Assembly: GCA_947626285.1 (NCBI GenBank) | Contig: CANQRR010000025.1 | Location: 1 to 49,961 of the forward strand | Length of the DNA: 49,961 bases | Source: an uncultured Lachnospiraceae bacterium | GTDB lineage: Bacteria > Bacillota > Clostridia > Lachnospirales > Lachnospiraceae | Reading direction: 5' to 3' | Shown here: positions 1 through 10,204 of the stretch, one piece after another | Layout: each line of letters begins with the position of its first letter | Numbering within the stretch: position 1 is the first letter of the stretch | Program-made: the position numbers and the translations under genes | Notes under the pieces: model-generated | The model's input: the letters and a program-made list of their open reading frames with translations, nothing else | Database searches by the model: none | What the model was told of the DNA's origin: nothing

Positions 1-72
1 ACCGTAACGAACGGAAGTGCGTTTACCGTGGCATTGACAATCCCTGCAAGGGCGTTCGGTGAAATTCACTAA
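1..72 (+). CDS. Possible C-terminal fragment of an unidentified protein (5' end outside window)
   Basis: Frame 1 is open from the window edge to a TAA at 70-72 and would encode 23 residues ending in IPARAFGEIH. The stop lies 43 bases before the gpmI start. The fragment is too short to assign to a family. It does not look like the end of triosephosphate isomerase, which often precedes gpmI in Clostridia. Another frame is also open to a stop near 60, so the reading is uncertain. Confidence 0.25.
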   Translation, partial: TVTNGSAFTVALTIPARAFGEIH

Positions 73-115
73 ACACGAAGTGAATGAAACGTAAAACGGA
101 TCGAGGAGAATGAAC

Positions 116-1657
116 ATGAGCAAAAGACCAACGGTATTGATGATTCTGGATGGATATGGACTGAACGACAAGAAAGAGGGCAACGCGATCGCGCTGGCAA
201 AGAAGCCGGTGATGGACGAGCTGATGGCGACTTGTCCGTTCGTGCGCGGAAACGCGAGCGGGTTGGCGGTGGGTCTCCCGGACGGGCAGATGGGCAATTC
301 CGAGGTGGGCCATCTGAACATGGGCGCGGGCCGCATCGTCTATCAGGATCTGACGCGCATCACGAAGGAGATTGAGGACGGAGACTTTTTCGAGAACGCG
401 GAGCTGAAGCGCGCGATGCAGAATGCGAAGGATAAGGATTCCGGCCTGCACATGTACGGGCTGCTCTCGGACGGCGGCGTGCACAGCCACAATACGCATC
501 TGTACGCGCTGCTCGAGATGGCAAAGCGCTTTGGCTTGAAGAAGGTGTATGTGCACTGCTTCCTGGACGGCCGTGACACACCGCCGACGTCCGGCAAGGA
601 TTACGTGCAGGAGCTGACCGATAAGATGCAGGAGATCGGCGTCGGTGAGATCGCGACGGTGTCGGGCCGCTACTACGCGATGGACCGCGACAACCGCTGG
701 GATCGTGTCGAGAAGGCATACCGCGCGCTGACGCTGGGCGAGGGAGAGCAGGCCTCCTCCGGCGTGGAGGCGGTGGCACAGTCCTATGCGAAAGACGTCA
801 CGGACGAATTCGTGGTTCCGACCGTGGTGATGAAGGACGGCGCGCCGACCGCGACGATCCAAGACAACGATTCGATCATCTTCTTCAATTTCCGCCCGGA
901 CCGCGCGAGGGAGATCACGCGCACGTTCTGTTGCGACGACTTCACAGGCTTTGAGCGCGGGCCGCGCAAGAAGGTCGTCTATGTCTGCTTTACCGAGTAC
1001 GACGTGACGATTCCGAACAAGACGATCGCGTTCCAGAAGGTATCGATCACGAACACCTTCGGCGAGTATCTGGCGGCGCACGGCCTGAAGCAGGCGCGTA
1101 TCGCCGAGACTGAGAAGTATGCGCACGTCACGTTCTTCTTCAACGGCGGCGTCGAGGCGCCGAACGAGGGCGAGGACCGCATCCTCGTGAATTCTCCGAA
1201 GGTCGCGACCTACGACCTGAAACCGGAGATGAGCGTCTATGAGGTCTGCGGAAAGGTGACGGAGGCGGTCACGTCCGGAAAGTACGACGTGGTCATCACG
1301 AACTTCGCGAATCCGGACATGGTAGGACACACCGGTGTCCTGGAGGCCGCGGTCAAGGCCATCGAGGCGGTCGACGAGTGTGTGGGCAAAGTGGTCGAGG
1401 CGGTCAAGTCGGTGAACGGACAGATGTTCATCTGTGCGGATCACGGCAACGCGGAGCAGCTTATCGACTACGAGACCGGCGAGCCGTTCACGGCGCACAC
1501 GACGAATCAGGTTCCGTTCATCCTTGTAAACTGCGATGAAAAATATGGCTTGAGAGAGGGCGGCCGGCTCGCGGACATCGTTCCGACATTGATCGAGCTG
1601 ATGGGCATGGAGCAGCCGAAGGAGATGACGGGAGAGTCCCTTTTGGTCGAGCGTTAA
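116..1657 (+). CDS. gpmI: 2,3-bisphosphoglycerate-independent phosphoglycerate mutase
   Basis: This cytosolic glycolytic enzyme interconverts 3-phosphoglycerate and 2-phosphoglycerate, using two metal ions and a phosphoserine intermediate. The 513-residue product has the usual family length. The N-terminus reads TVLMILDGYG, where the Asp is a metal ligand. The phosphorylated Ser lies in GQMGNSEVGH. C-terminal metal-site motifs CADHGNAEQ and TAHTTNQVP are intact. An ATG at 110 is also in frame, but GAGGAG at 103-108 sits only 1 base before it and 7 bases before the ATG at 116, so 116 is preferred. A strong terminator follows. Enolase, the next enzyme of the pathway, is 5 kb downstream in a separate unit. 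Confidence 0.97.
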   Translation: MSKRPTVLMILDGYGLNDKKEGNAIALAKKPVMDELMATCPFVRGNASGLAVGLPDGQMGNSEVGHLNMGAGRIVYQDLTRITKEIEDGDFFENAELKRAMQNAKDKDSGLHMYGLLSDGGVHSHNTHLYALLEMAKRFGLKKVYVHCFLDGRDTPPTSGKDYVQELTDKMQEIGVGEIATVSGRYYAMDRDNRWDRVEKAYRALTLGEGEQASSGVEAVAQSYAKDVTDEFVVPTVVMKDGAPTATIQDNDSIIFFNFRPDRAREITRTFCCDDFTGFERGPRKKVVYVCFTEYDVTIPNKTIAFQKVSITNTFGEYLAAHGLKQARIAETEKYAHVTFFFNGGVEAPNEGEDRILVNSPKVATYDLKPEMSVYEVCGKVTEAVTSGKYDVVITNFANPDMVGHTGVLEAAVKAIEAVDECVGKVVEAVKSVNGQMFICADHGNAEQLIDYETGEPFTAHTTNQVPFILVNCDEKYGLREGGRLADIVPTLIELMGMEQPKEMTGESLLVER

Positions 1658-1711
1658 TGATAGCAAACGACAAAAATATTTGCTGTTCCCTATAATAAAC
1701 GATTCAGCACA

Positions 1712-1760
1712 GCCCGCGCGGCGGACAGGCTTATTGGCCGGTCCCTGCGCGGGCGTTTTT
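1712..1760 (+). terminator. Rho-independent terminator after gpmI
   Basis: An 8-bp perfect GC stem (GCCCGCGC at 1712-1719 with GCGCGGGC at 1747-1754) has further partial pairing inside, and is followed by five T. It lies 55 bases after the gpmI stop and separates it from the HtrA gene. Confidence 0.85.
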
Positions 1761-1877
1761 CTTGCGAAGAGAATTTCAGGACATGAAAAGCACATCAGAT
1801 TTTCACAAATTTGACACAAAAATCATTTATAGTGAGTCCAACGAAATGAAAAGAAACCAAACAAAGGGGGATTCGCT

Positions 1878-3371
1878 ATGAAGAACTACGAAAATAAACA
1901 CGAGAACGAGAAAAAGGGCGGCTCCTGCAAACGCCGCGTTGCATTCGCGATGGCAGGGTTGCTGACCGTCGGAGCGATTGCGGGAGTCGATGCCTGGAGG
2001 ACGGCGAGCGTGGTCTTCGCGGAGGAGGATGAGACACAGGGCGTGACGCTGAACATCGCGGATTCGGATAAGAAAGACGCCGAGAAGGAAGCTCAGACGG
2101 AAGCGGCGGAGACTGAATCCGAGACCGAAGAGAAGCAGAAGGAGACCTACGCAGAGATCGACCGTGTGTCCGGAGACGCCGCGATCATGGCGACGGATGT
2201 CTCGGATATTGTCGAGGACTGTATGCCGTCGATCGTCTCGATCACGGAGAAGTCTGTGGAGGAAGTCGAGACCTATTTCTACGGAGTGCAGGAGTACGAG
2301 ATGACGGGCGCTGCTTCCGGCATCATCATCGCGCAGAACGACGATGAGCTGTTGATCGCGACGAACAGCCATGTCGTGAAGGATTCGACGGAGATCACGG
2401 TCGGTTTTACCGCGGAGGCGGAGAATCCGGAGGATCTGCTTGTGCCGGCTAAGATCAAGGGGATGGACAGAGACTATGAGCTTGCGGTCATTGCCGTGCA
2501 GCTCTCCGATATTAAGGAAGAGATCCGGGATCAGCTCAGGATCGCGCAGCTTGGCAGCTCCGCGGATCTCAGAGTCGGTGAGACCGCGATCGCGATCGGC
2601 AACGCGATGGGATACGGACAGAGCGTTACCTGCGGTGTTATCAGCGCGTTGGATCGTGAGGTCACGATCGATAATTTCTCGCAGAAGCTGATCTTGATGG
2701 ATGCTCCGGTCAACCACGGCAATAGCGGAGGAGCTCTGCTGAACGCAAAGGGCCAGGTGATTGGCATCAATCTGGCGAAGGAAGTCGTTGATACGGCGGA
2801 GGGCATGGGCTACTCTATCCCGATCGACACGGCGATCCCGGTGCTGGAGAACCTTGTAAATAAGGAGACGCGCGACAAGAAGTCCAACAGCGAGAGAGGC
2901 TATCTCGGAATCACGGTCGTCGATGTATCCGCGGACGCAAAAGAGCTCTACAACATTCCGGCGGGCGCGTTTGTGTACGAGGTGACGGAGGATTCCGCCG
3001 GTGAGAAGGCAGGCATCCGCAAGGGCGACGTTGTCACGAAGTTGGACGGCGAGACGATCATTGACAAGGAGGATCTGGTCGACAAGCTCAGCTACTATTC
3101 GGTGGGAGAGACCGTGACGCTGGAAGTGCAGACTGCGAACGGCGGCGACTATGAGGCGCGCGAGGTAGAAGTGACGCTTCAGGAGGGGACGGCCGAGCCG
3201 GAGGAAGAAGCTCTTCAGGAAAGTCCGGAGGATTCGGAAGACTCGGAGCGTGACGGGCAGGAGAGCGAAGGACAGACCGAGAATGATTTCTGGTTTGACG
3301 GCTTCGGAGTCCCGGGACAGGGCGACGACTCCTTCTCACCGTTTGGCGGAGGAGAAAATGAGCAATTCTGA
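1878..3371 (+). CDS. HtrA/DegP-like membrane-anchored serine protease (S1C)
   Basis: This is an envelope quality-control protease that should cleave misfolded proteins outside the membrane. The 497-residue protein has a short basic cytoplasmic start, one membrane segment (about residues 21-37), and an acidic Glu-rich linker (about 50-95). The trypsin-like domain has a complete triad: His165 in NSHVV, Asp199 in RDYELAV and Ser283 in GNSGGAL. A PDZ domain follows (about 335-435), starting near RGYLGITVV. The last 60 residues are acidic, then Phe/Gly-rich. The start is supported by AAAGGGGGA at 1863-1871. It appears monocistronic between two terminators. Family membership is clear, but the exact orthologue (HtrA, HtrB or YycK type) cannot be fixed. 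Confidence 0.93.
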   Translation: MKNYENKHENEKKGGSCKRRVAFAMAGLLTVGAIAGVDAWRTASVVFAEEDETQGVTLNIADSDKKDAEKEAQTEAAETESETEEKQKETYAEIDRVSGDAAIMATDVSDIVEDCMPSIVSITEKSVEEVETYFYGVQEYEMTGAASGIIIAQNDDELLIATNSHVVKDSTEITVGFTAEAENPEDLLVPAKIKGMDRDYELAVIAVQLSDIKEEIRDQLRIAQLGSSADLRVGETAIAIGNAMGYGQSVTCGVISALDREVTIDNFSQKLILMDAPVNHGNSGGALLNAKGQVIGINLAKEVVDTAEGMGYSIPIDTAIPVLENLVNKETRDKKSNSERGYLGITVVDVSADAKELYNIPAGAFVYEVTEDSAGEKAGIRKGDVVTKLDGETIIDKEDLVDKLSYYSVGETVTLEVQTANGGDYEAREVEVTLQEGTAEPEEEALQESPEDSEDSERDGQESEGQTENDFWFDGFGVPGQGDDSFSPFGGGENEQF

Positions 3372-3406
3372 TTTTTCCATAAAATTTTAACAGAAGAAAA
3401 AGAGAG

Positions 3407-3456
3407 AACCGCATCGGCATATGTTTGGGATTTCCGGAACAAGCCGATGCGGTTTT
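3407..3456 (+). terminator. Rho-independent terminator after the HtrA gene
   Basis: Perfect 12-bp arms, AACCGCATCGGC (3407-3418) and GCCGATGCGGTT (3443-3454), flank a 24-base loop, and the T run continues to 3456. Confidence 0.85.
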
Positions 3457-3497
3457 GTGATGATTTAATCAAAATGTAATAAAATTGTAAAAAATAG

Positions 3498-3525
3498 TTG
3501 AAAAAAGCCAAAAGTAGTGTATACT
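3498..3525 (+). promoter_or_regulatory. Sigma-A-type promoter of the BIG2 protein genes
   Basis: TTGAAA (3498-3503), a 16-base spacer and TATACT (3520-3525). It decides the start of the next gene: an in-frame GTG at 3517 would lie inside the -10 box, so translation must begin later, at 3574. Confidence 0.75.
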
Positions 3526-3573
3526 GAAATTGACAGGATATGTAAAACGCATATACGAAACGGGGAGGATACT

Positions 3574-4788
3574 ATGAGAAATACAAAGAAAACGTGGTTG
3601 TTTCGGACGCTGCTACTTCTGATGCTGGTCCTGACGGCAGTGCCGGTCGGGGCAGCGGAGCAGGAGGAATGGTCCGGGGCGTCTGCGGTGATCCGATTGA
3701 GCAAGACGACATACACGCTGAAAAAAGGCAAGAAGTTTCGCCTGAGTGCAACGGTGCTGCCGTCTGCTGCTGAGACGTCCAAGATCCTGTGGAGGAGCAG
3801 CGATAAAAGTGTGGCAAAGGTCAGCGCGAAGGGCAAAGTGAAGGGAAGAAAGGCCGGACGAGCAGTGATCACCGCCTACACAGCGGACGGGAGCGCGCAG
3901 AGCGCATCCTGCGTCGTCACGGTCACGACGGACGATATGAAGCTGAGCGCATCGCAGCTGACGCTGAATGTCGGAAAAAAGACGAAATTGAAAGTGACGC
4001 CCGCAGTTGGAGGAAGCTATGTGTGGGTGTCCTCGGATAAATCCGTGGCGACGGTGACAAAGACCGGCAAAGTGAAGGGCAAAAAGGCCGGACGAGCAGT
4101 GATCGTTGTCAAAAGGGTATCGGATGGACAGTCCGCGTCATGCTTTGTGACGGTGACTGACGGAGGGACGGATGCGGGGACAGCCGCATTACAGTCTCAG
4201 GAGGCGCAGCCGCAGCAGACCCTGCCGTTGGCGACACCACAGCAGCCGTCCGCTCTCGCGACAAAGCTCCTGGCGATCCTGCAGAAATACTCCAGTCAGG
4301 TGCAGACGGACAGTGCGGCCGGACTTCTCTGGAAGTACAGTAACAGTGCGCAGAACACCTGGAAAAAGGCGCAAAAAGCGATGAAAAAGAACGGAGTCAC
4401 CTATCTGAACTGCGCGTTGCCGGTGCGTTGGGCGCTGCGAGAGATGGGGCTTTTGGACAGCTCGAATTTCTGGGGCGTGCGTGGAGGCGGCATTGAGTTC
4501 AAGGGGACGTCGAAGGAACAGCTCCTTGCACACTGCGTGATACTTCCGGTATACAAGACGGCGGCGCAGTTGGAGGCGGAGGGGAATCTTCTGCCGGGCG
4601 ATATTTGTACTTATGTGAGTGTTCAGCACACGAACGTCTATGCCGGAAATGAACTGTGGTACGACAGCGGACGCAACAGCGCGCTCGGCAGTTATCAGGG
4701 CGAAACGTTTGTGTTTAACACCCTTGGGCCGGTAAAGGCGATGAGTATGGATTCTAAGATTGGTCATATCATCCGCCTTGTACAGTGA
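3574..4788 (+). CDS. Secreted BIG2-domain protein with C-terminal NlpC/P60-like papain-fold domain
   Basis: The 404-residue product has a Sec signal peptide (basic start, hydrophobic core, cut near VGAAEQ). Two bacterial Ig-like (BIG2) domains follow at about 35-120 and 125-210, each with the W-x-S-S-D-K-S-V-A and G-K-V-K-G-x-K-A-G-R-A-V-I signatures. After a Gln/Pro-rich linker comes a ~150-residue C-terminal domain. There a Cys in YLNCALPVRWAL at a helix start and a His in the QHTNVYAG strand fit the Cys/His pair of NlpC/P60-type cysteine peptidases. The likely role is surface-bound cell-wall hydrolysis or amidase activity, but substrate and activity are inferred. GGGGAGG at 3562-3568 supports the start. 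The next gene is a paralogue. Confidence 0.85.
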   Translation: MRNTKKTWLFRTLLLLMLVLTAVPVGAAEQEEWSGASAVIRLSKTTYTLKKGKKFRLSATVLPSAAETSKILWRSSDKSVAKVSAKGKVKGRKAGRAVITAYTADGSAQSASCVVTVTTDDMKLSASQLTLNVGKKTKLKVTPAVGGSYVWVSSDKSVATVTKTGKVKGKKAGRAVIVVKRVSDGQSASCFVTVTDGGTDAGTAALQSQEAQPQQTLPLATPQQPSALATKLLAILQKYSSQVQTDSAAGLLWKYSNSAQNTWKKAQKAMKKNGVTYLNCALPVRWALREMGLLDSSNFWGVRGGGIEFKGTSKEQLLAHCVILPVYKTAAQLEAEGNLLPGDICTYVSVQHTNVYAGNELWYDSGRNSALGSYQGETFVFNTLGPVKAMSMDSKIGHIIRLVQ

Positions 4789-4822
4789 CGGGACTTATGA
4801 TTTTCACGAGGGGAAGGCATTT

Positions 4823-6328
4823 ATGCGTACGACAGAAAAATATGGGGAAAACAGCATAGGCTGTATGCGCAGGTTTCGGACTGCGGGAATGTTTGCGCTG
4901 CTGTTGCTGGCCTTGTTTCTGCTTCCGGCGGAGGCATCGGCGGCAAGGATCAGCCAGAGCAGCAAGACGATACGGATAGGACAGGCCTTTACGCTCCGGG
5001 TGAGCGGCACGGGCAAGCGGATAAAATGGAGCAGCTCAAAGAGTTCAGTGGCGACTGTGTCTTCCGGCGGTGTCGTGAGGGGAAAGAAAGCCGGCAAAGC
5101 GGTGATCACTGCAAAGGCAGGAAGGAAGAAGTTTACCTGTAATGTCACGGTCCGCAACTCGGTAAAGAAAGCGAAAAAAATACAGCTTGGTGCGAACAGC
5201 CTTACCATGTACCGGGGCGAGACGGCGATGTTGTCGGCTGTGGTAAAGCCGGATAGCGCCAATCAGAAAGTGAGTTGGAAGAGCAGTAACAGCAAAGTCG
5301 TGTCGGTCACGAAAAAGGGCAAGCTGAGAGCGAAAAAGACCGGGAGTGCAGTGATCACGGTGAAAGCGCAGGACGGGAGCGGAGCGACCGCGAAATGTAA
5401 GGTCAAGGTCGAGAAGGAGCGTACACCGCTCGTACTCTCAGCGGCTTCCCTGCAGCTTAGGCAGGGGGAGGCCGCGAAGCTGAGCGCGTCCGTGGATGCT
5501 TCCCTGCTTGTGTGGGGCAGTTCTAACGGAACGGTAGCTACGGTGGCAGCCGACGGGACGGTGACGGGAATCGGTCCGGGGAGCGCACAGATCGTGGCGA
5601 TGACAACAGACGGAAGTCAGGCTGCAATCTGCGATGTGGCCGTTATTCCCGTAGAGGGCATTCCATCAGCCTCGGCCCAAAGCTTTCTGGGAATCCTGAA
5701 AAACTATTCAGAGGCGATACAGAATGTGCGGGGAGAAGGGCGTTATTTCGCATATTCGAACAGCAGCAGTCTGAACCAGGGCACATGGGATAAGCTGCTG
5801 AACGACATATGGACCAAAGGCATCGGATATACCAACTGCGCGCATATAATACGCCTTGCGCTGATCGAGCTGGGGAAACTGCGTGAGGGTCAGAATTTCT
5901 GGGGAACCAACGGTACGATCCATTTTGGGGCAGGCGTGGAGGCGACGCTCAGGGAGAGCTGCGATATCCTGTATGTCAATAAGAGCGTAGAACAGCTCAT
6001 GGCGGAGAACGCTCTGATTCCGGGCGATATCTGCATCTGGACCGGTATGACGCACACAAACGTATATGCCGGAAAGGATATACTCGGACAGGCAGAGTGG
6101 TATGACGCGGGACGCTGGACTGACGGTGGGACCGGCAAAGGCGGAGGCGATATGAAATTTGCGGACATCGCGGCGGGCAAAACCGTCACGATGGAGGTTC
6201 TCAATGCGGATGCAGGAAAAGACAGCGATAATAAAAAAGGTGTATTTTATGTGTTTAACTCCTTTGGACCGCATGGTATCGTTCTGGGCGGAGCGAGGGT
6301 CGCGTATATCATCAGGCTTGTGAGATAG
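4823..6328 (+). CDS. Secreted BIG2-domain protein with NlpC/P60-like domain, tandem paralogue
   Basis: A 501-residue paralogue of the preceding gene, starting 34 bases after its stop and probably co-transcribed. It has a signal peptide ending near EASAA, then three BIG2 domains (about 35-115, 120-205 and 210-285) and a C-terminal papain-like domain. The domain keeps the Cys in YTNCAHIIRLAL and the His in THTNVYAG, the same NFWG tetrapeptide between them, and the PGDIC loop before the His. The C-termini of both proteins end in the same style (HIIRLV / YIIRLVR). An earlier in-frame ATG at 4760 lies inside the upstream gene. GAGGGGAAGG at 4809-4818 supports the ATG at 4823. The likely role is cell-wall-associated hydrolysis; the substrate is unknown. 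Confidence 0.85.
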   Translation: MRTTEKYGENSIGCMRRFRTAGMFALLLLALFLLPAEASAARISQSSKTIRIGQAFTLRVSGTGKRIKWSSSKSSVATVSSGGVVRGKKAGKAVITAKAGRKKFTCNVTVRNSVKKAKKIQLGANSLTMYRGETAMLSAVVKPDSANQKVSWKSSNSKVVSVTKKGKLRAKKTGSAVITVKAQDGSGATAKCKVKVEKERTPLVLSAASLQLRQGEAAKLSASVDASLLVWGSSNGTVATVAADGTVTGIGPGSAQIVAMTTDGSQAAICDVAVIPVEGIPSASAQSFLGILKNYSEAIQNVRGEGRYFAYSNSSSLNQGTWDKLLNDIWTKGIGYTNCAHIIRLALIELGKLREGQNFWGTNGTIHFGAGVEATLRESCDILYVNKSVEQLMAENALIPGDICIWTGMTHTNVYAGKDILGQAEWYDAGRWTDGGTGKGGGDMKFADIAAGKTVTMEVLNADAGKDSDNKKGVFYVFNSFGPHGIVLGGARVAYIIRLVR

Positions 6329-6356
6329 ACGGATCCGGACAGAGCCGTTTGGCTAA

Positions 6357-7754
<1,398 letters not shown>

Positions 7755-7814
7755 TTGCAATCCCGGGATTCCTGTGATAAACTTGATGCGTTGACATAGG
7801 AGGTGTAATATACT

Positions 7815-8042
7815 GTGAGAACATTTTTGACAATTATATTTGCATTGGTTTGCGTTGCGTTGACGGTACTGGTTCTGGCGCAGCAGGGAAAGGATGCAGG
7901 ACTCGGGACGATCGGAGGCATGGGAGATACCTACTGGGGGAAGAATAAATCCCGTTCGATGGAGGGTAATCTTGTAAAGATCACCAAGATACTTGCGATT
8001 CTCTTCATTGTGCTGGCTGCTGTTTTGAACCTGGGATTTTGA
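7815..8042 (+). CDS. secG: Preprotein translocase subunit SecG
   Basis: A small 75-residue membrane protein of the SecYEG channel, assisting SecA-driven export. It has two hydrophobic segments (about 2-22 and 53-73) joined by a Gly-rich loop with QQGKDAGLG...IGG, the typical SecG layout. It starts at a GTG preceded by AGGAGGTG. It lies upstream of smpB, as in many Firmicutes, but without the rnr gene that usually stands between them. Confidence 0.92.
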   Translation: MRTFLTIIFALVCVALTVLVLAQQGKDAGLGTIGGMGDTYWGKNKSRSMEGNLVKITKILAILFIVLAAVLNLGF

Positions 8043-8048
8043 CGACAG

Positions 8049-8080
8049 AGGACTGATGCGATTGCATTGGTCCTTTTTTT
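8049..8080 (+). terminator. Rho-independent terminator after secG
   Basis: Arms AGGACTGATGC (8049-8059) and GCATTGGTCCT (8064-8074) pair along 11 bases if G-U pairs are counted, with a 4-base loop, followed by a further six T. Confidence 0.75.
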
Positions 8081-8105
8081 CCGCGAAAGCAATGAGCCGT
8101 GCAAG

Positions 8106-8212
8106 GATGGAGGATGACAAAGCGGCTGCTTGCAGACGGCTAAGTCAGACGACAGACTTATAGGGCGAATGCCCGCGATGGAGGATGACAGAGCGGCTGC
8201 TTGCAGACGGCT
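8106..8212 (+). repeat. Two-copy 36-bp direct repeat (71-bp period) upstream of smpB
   Basis: Copy 1 is 8106-8141 and copy 2 is 8177-8212, with one mismatch in 36. Both contain GCGGCTGCTTGCAGACGG. Copy 2 runs into the segment just before the smpB start. The stretch between secG and smpB holds no recognisable gene. Confidence 0.85.
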
Positions 8213-8235
8213 TTACAGAAAGCGAGGAGATCTGT

Positions 8236-8700
8236 ATGGGCGAATCCACAAAACTGATCGCCAACAACAAGAAGGCGTATCACGATTACTTCATAGAAGA
8301 GAAGCATGAGGCTGGGATCGCGCTGCACGGCACGGAGGTGAAGTCCCTGCGGATGGGAAAGTGCAGTATCAAGGAATCCTTTGTCCGCATTGAGAACGGC
8401 GAGATGTTCATCTACGGGATGCACATTAGCCCCTATGAGAAGGGAAATATCTTCAACAAAGATCCTCTGCGCGTGCGCAAGCTCCTTCTGCACAAGTCGG
8501 AGATCAACAAGATGACCGGAAGAATCAAGGAGAAAGGCTACACGCTCGTACCGCTGCAGGTCTATTTCCGGGGCAGCCTCGCCAAAGTCGAGGTCGGGCT
8601 TGCCAAGGGCAAAAAGCTCTACGACAAGCGGCAGGACATCGCGAAAAAGGATATGCGCCGTGAGGCGGAGAAGGAGTTTAAAATCCGAAATTTGTCCTGA
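8236..8700 (+). CDS. smpB: SsrA-binding protein SmpB
   Basis: Binds tmRNA and brings it to stalled ribosomes for trans-translation. The 154-residue length is normal. Visible motifs are [13 protein letters not shown] at the start, [13 protein letters not shown] in the beta-barrel core, and the basic C-terminal tail [16 protein letters not shown] that enters the mRNA channel. An in-frame ATG at 8185 lies inside a direct repeat and gives a non-homologous extension, so the ATG at 8236 after GCGAGGAGAT is chosen. Its RNA partner ssrA begins 1.2 kb downstream, with an L,D-transpeptidase gene between. Confidence 0.96.
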   Translation: MGESTKLIANNKKAYHDYFIEEKHEAGIALHGTEVKSLRMGKCSIKESFVRIENGEMFIYGMHISPYEKGNIFNKDPLRVRKLLLHKSEINKMTGRIKEKGYTLVPLQVYFRGSLAKVEVGLAKGKKLYDKRQDIAKKDMRREAEKEFKIRNLS

Positions 8701-8718
8701 CGCATACGGGTCGGCCGC

Positions 8719-8747
8719 TTGACACGATATGCCGTTTCTGCTATTAT
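8719..8747 (+). promoter_or_regulatory. Near-consensus sigma-A promoter before the L,D-transpeptidase gene
   Basis: TTGACA (8719-8724), a 17-base spacer and TATTAT (8742-8747). It lies just after the smpB stop and about 95 bases before the next start codon. Confidence 0.8.
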
Positions 8748-8841
8748 GATTGTGCTATTGTAATAGCGTAAATACACAGGAATTCCCATTCGGAAGTGAT
8801 GCGCATGGCATGTGTGCCGGATGAGAGTCGGGGAGGGTGCC

Positions 8842-9843
8842 ATGAAACGTTTTTTAATTGCGCGTGTGTGCAGTATTTTTGTGCTGGTGTTTGTTCTTGC
8901 CCTGATACCGGGTCACAGTTCTTCGGCGGCGACGCCGGAACGGGTGCAGAATTTCCGTCTGGTATATAATGGTAATAAGTCTGCGGTTCTCGCCTGGAAT
9001 AAGGCGAAGAACGCGAGTTATTATCTTCTTTACCAGTATAACGCGCAGACCGGGGAATACAAGAAGATCGGGAAGACGAGCGCCTGCACATATCAGGTGA
9101 AGAGGCTGAAAGTCGGGCAGATTTACCAGTATGCGGTGCAGAGCGTTTTCTCAAAAAAGAAAAAGACAGTAAAGGCGGACTATTCTGATCTCGTAGCGGT
9201 GGAAGGCAGGCGCGTTGAGCTCGGGAACATCCACGGCCGGCGCTGGTCGGTCATAACGAACAAGAGCTTTACGGCGAAAGATACGAAGACCGGGGAAACC
9301 GTTCGTGTGAAAAAGGGGACGACGGCGGTTGCCTCCTCGGCGAAGGGCAGTACGGTGAGTCTGGTTCTGAAGAACGGGGCAAAGGTCAAGGCGAAGAAGA
9401 AAAACCTCAAGTATGATAATCTCGCCCTGGCAGATTCTTATGATCTGTATTCCCAGGAACAGGCGGAGGGTTTTGTCAATCAGAAAGGGTATTCGAGCAA
9501 GACAGACTGGCTGATCTGGATCAGCCAGTACACGGGAAGCGTCCACGTGTTCAAAGGCGCGCAGGGACAATGGCAGCGCAAGCGCGTTGCGAAATGCGTC
9601 GTCGGCAAGGATGGACATACGGTGACGGGCGTGTACCGCCTGCTTCGGCATTTTACGACGCACGGCAAACCGGCGGTCTATTTTACATGGAATAATGTGA
9701 AGCAGTGGGGCGAATCGATTCACTGCCGGATCGACAGCAACACATGGGGCGCTTTTTCCAGCGGCTGCATCCGTCTGGGCGACAGCGACCTGAATTATCT
9801 TATTAAACATTGTCCGCTGGGAACCACGGTGGTTTCCCTGTGA
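8842..9843 (+). CDS. Secreted L,D-transpeptidase (YkuD family) with fibronectin III-like domain
   Basis: YkuD enzymes form 3-3 crosslinks in peptidoglycan or attach proteins to it, outside the membrane. The 333-residue product has a signal peptide (hydrophobic to about residue 22, cut near SSAA), then a fibronectin III-like region (about 30-115: ERVQNFRLVYN...SAVLAWNKAK). A Lys-rich middle follows, then the catalytic domain in the last 130 residues. That domain has IWISQYTGSVHVFKG, a His in ESIHCRID and the Cys motif FSSGCIRLGD. AGGG before the ATG at 8842 supports this start over an ATG at 8812. It sits between smpB and ssrA but has no known link to trans-translation. Confidence 0.88.
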   Translation: MKRFLIARVCSIFVLVFVLALIPGHSSSAATPERVQNFRLVYNGNKSAVLAWNKAKNASYYLLYQYNAQTGEYKKIGKTSACTYQVKRLKVGQIYQYAVQSVFSKKKKTVKADYSDLVAVEGRRVELGNIHGRRWSVITNKSFTAKDTKTGETVRVKKGTTAVASSAKGSTVSLVLKNGAKVKAKKKNLKYDNLALADSYDLYSQEQAEGFVNQKGYSSKTDWLIWISQYTGSVHVFKGAQGQWQRKRVAKCVVGKDGHTVTGVYRLLRHFTTHGKPAVYFTWNNVKQWGESIHCRIDSNTWGAFSSGCIRLGDSDLNYLIKHCPLGTTVVSL

Positions 9844-9856
9844 CGGATATGGACAG

Positions 9857-10193
9857 GGGGTAGTAAAGGTTTCGACGGGGGTTATGAAGCTGGAGAAGCT
9901 ATCCGCAGGTGATGCGTCAAATCACAAACCTAAATATAAACGCTGAAGATAATTTAGCACTCGCTGCCTAATGGCAGCTGTCCGACTCAGGGCACCTGCA
10001 CCCTGAGACTCGGGCATCGATCATGCAGGAAACGACGTATGCTAAGCTTTGCACATGCGGGCGTATCATGAAGCTACCAAAAGCAGGAGGGTGTCAGCTC
10101 CCGCCTGCCGGAGGGAATGAAGAAAAACTGACTATGATAGTAGAAGGACAGTGAATTGGCTTTCGGACACGGGTTCGATTCCCGTCTACTCCA
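9857..10193 (+). ncRNA. ssrA: Transfer-messenger RNA (tmRNA)
   Basis: Rescues stalled ribosomes together with SmpB. The 5' end GGGGTAG pairs with CTACTCC at 10186-10192 to form the tRNA-like acceptor stem, and the T-arm GGGTTCGATTCCCG is intact. The tag reading frame ends GCTGAAGATAATTTAGCACT and then encodes ...ALAA with TAA. With an ACA resume codon the tag would read TNLNINAEDNLALAA; the resume codon is inferred from the preceding AAATC. Pseudoknot-forming GC stems (for example GACTCAGGG / CCCTGAG near 9985-10010) are visible. The encoded 3' end is CC-A-TCA, so the final CCA is probably added enzymatically. Confidence 0.95.
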
Positions 10194-10204
10194 TCAGGCT
10201 CAGG

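Noticed and set aside
23-1819. 598-codon open frame antisense to gpmI
   Set aside because: It mirrors the codon bias of gpmI, shows no domain, and the opposite strand encodes a clear enzyme.
1811-1833. TTGACA plus TATAGT before the HtrA gene
   Set aside because: The spacer is only 11 bases, too short for a sigma-A promoter, so I did not list it.
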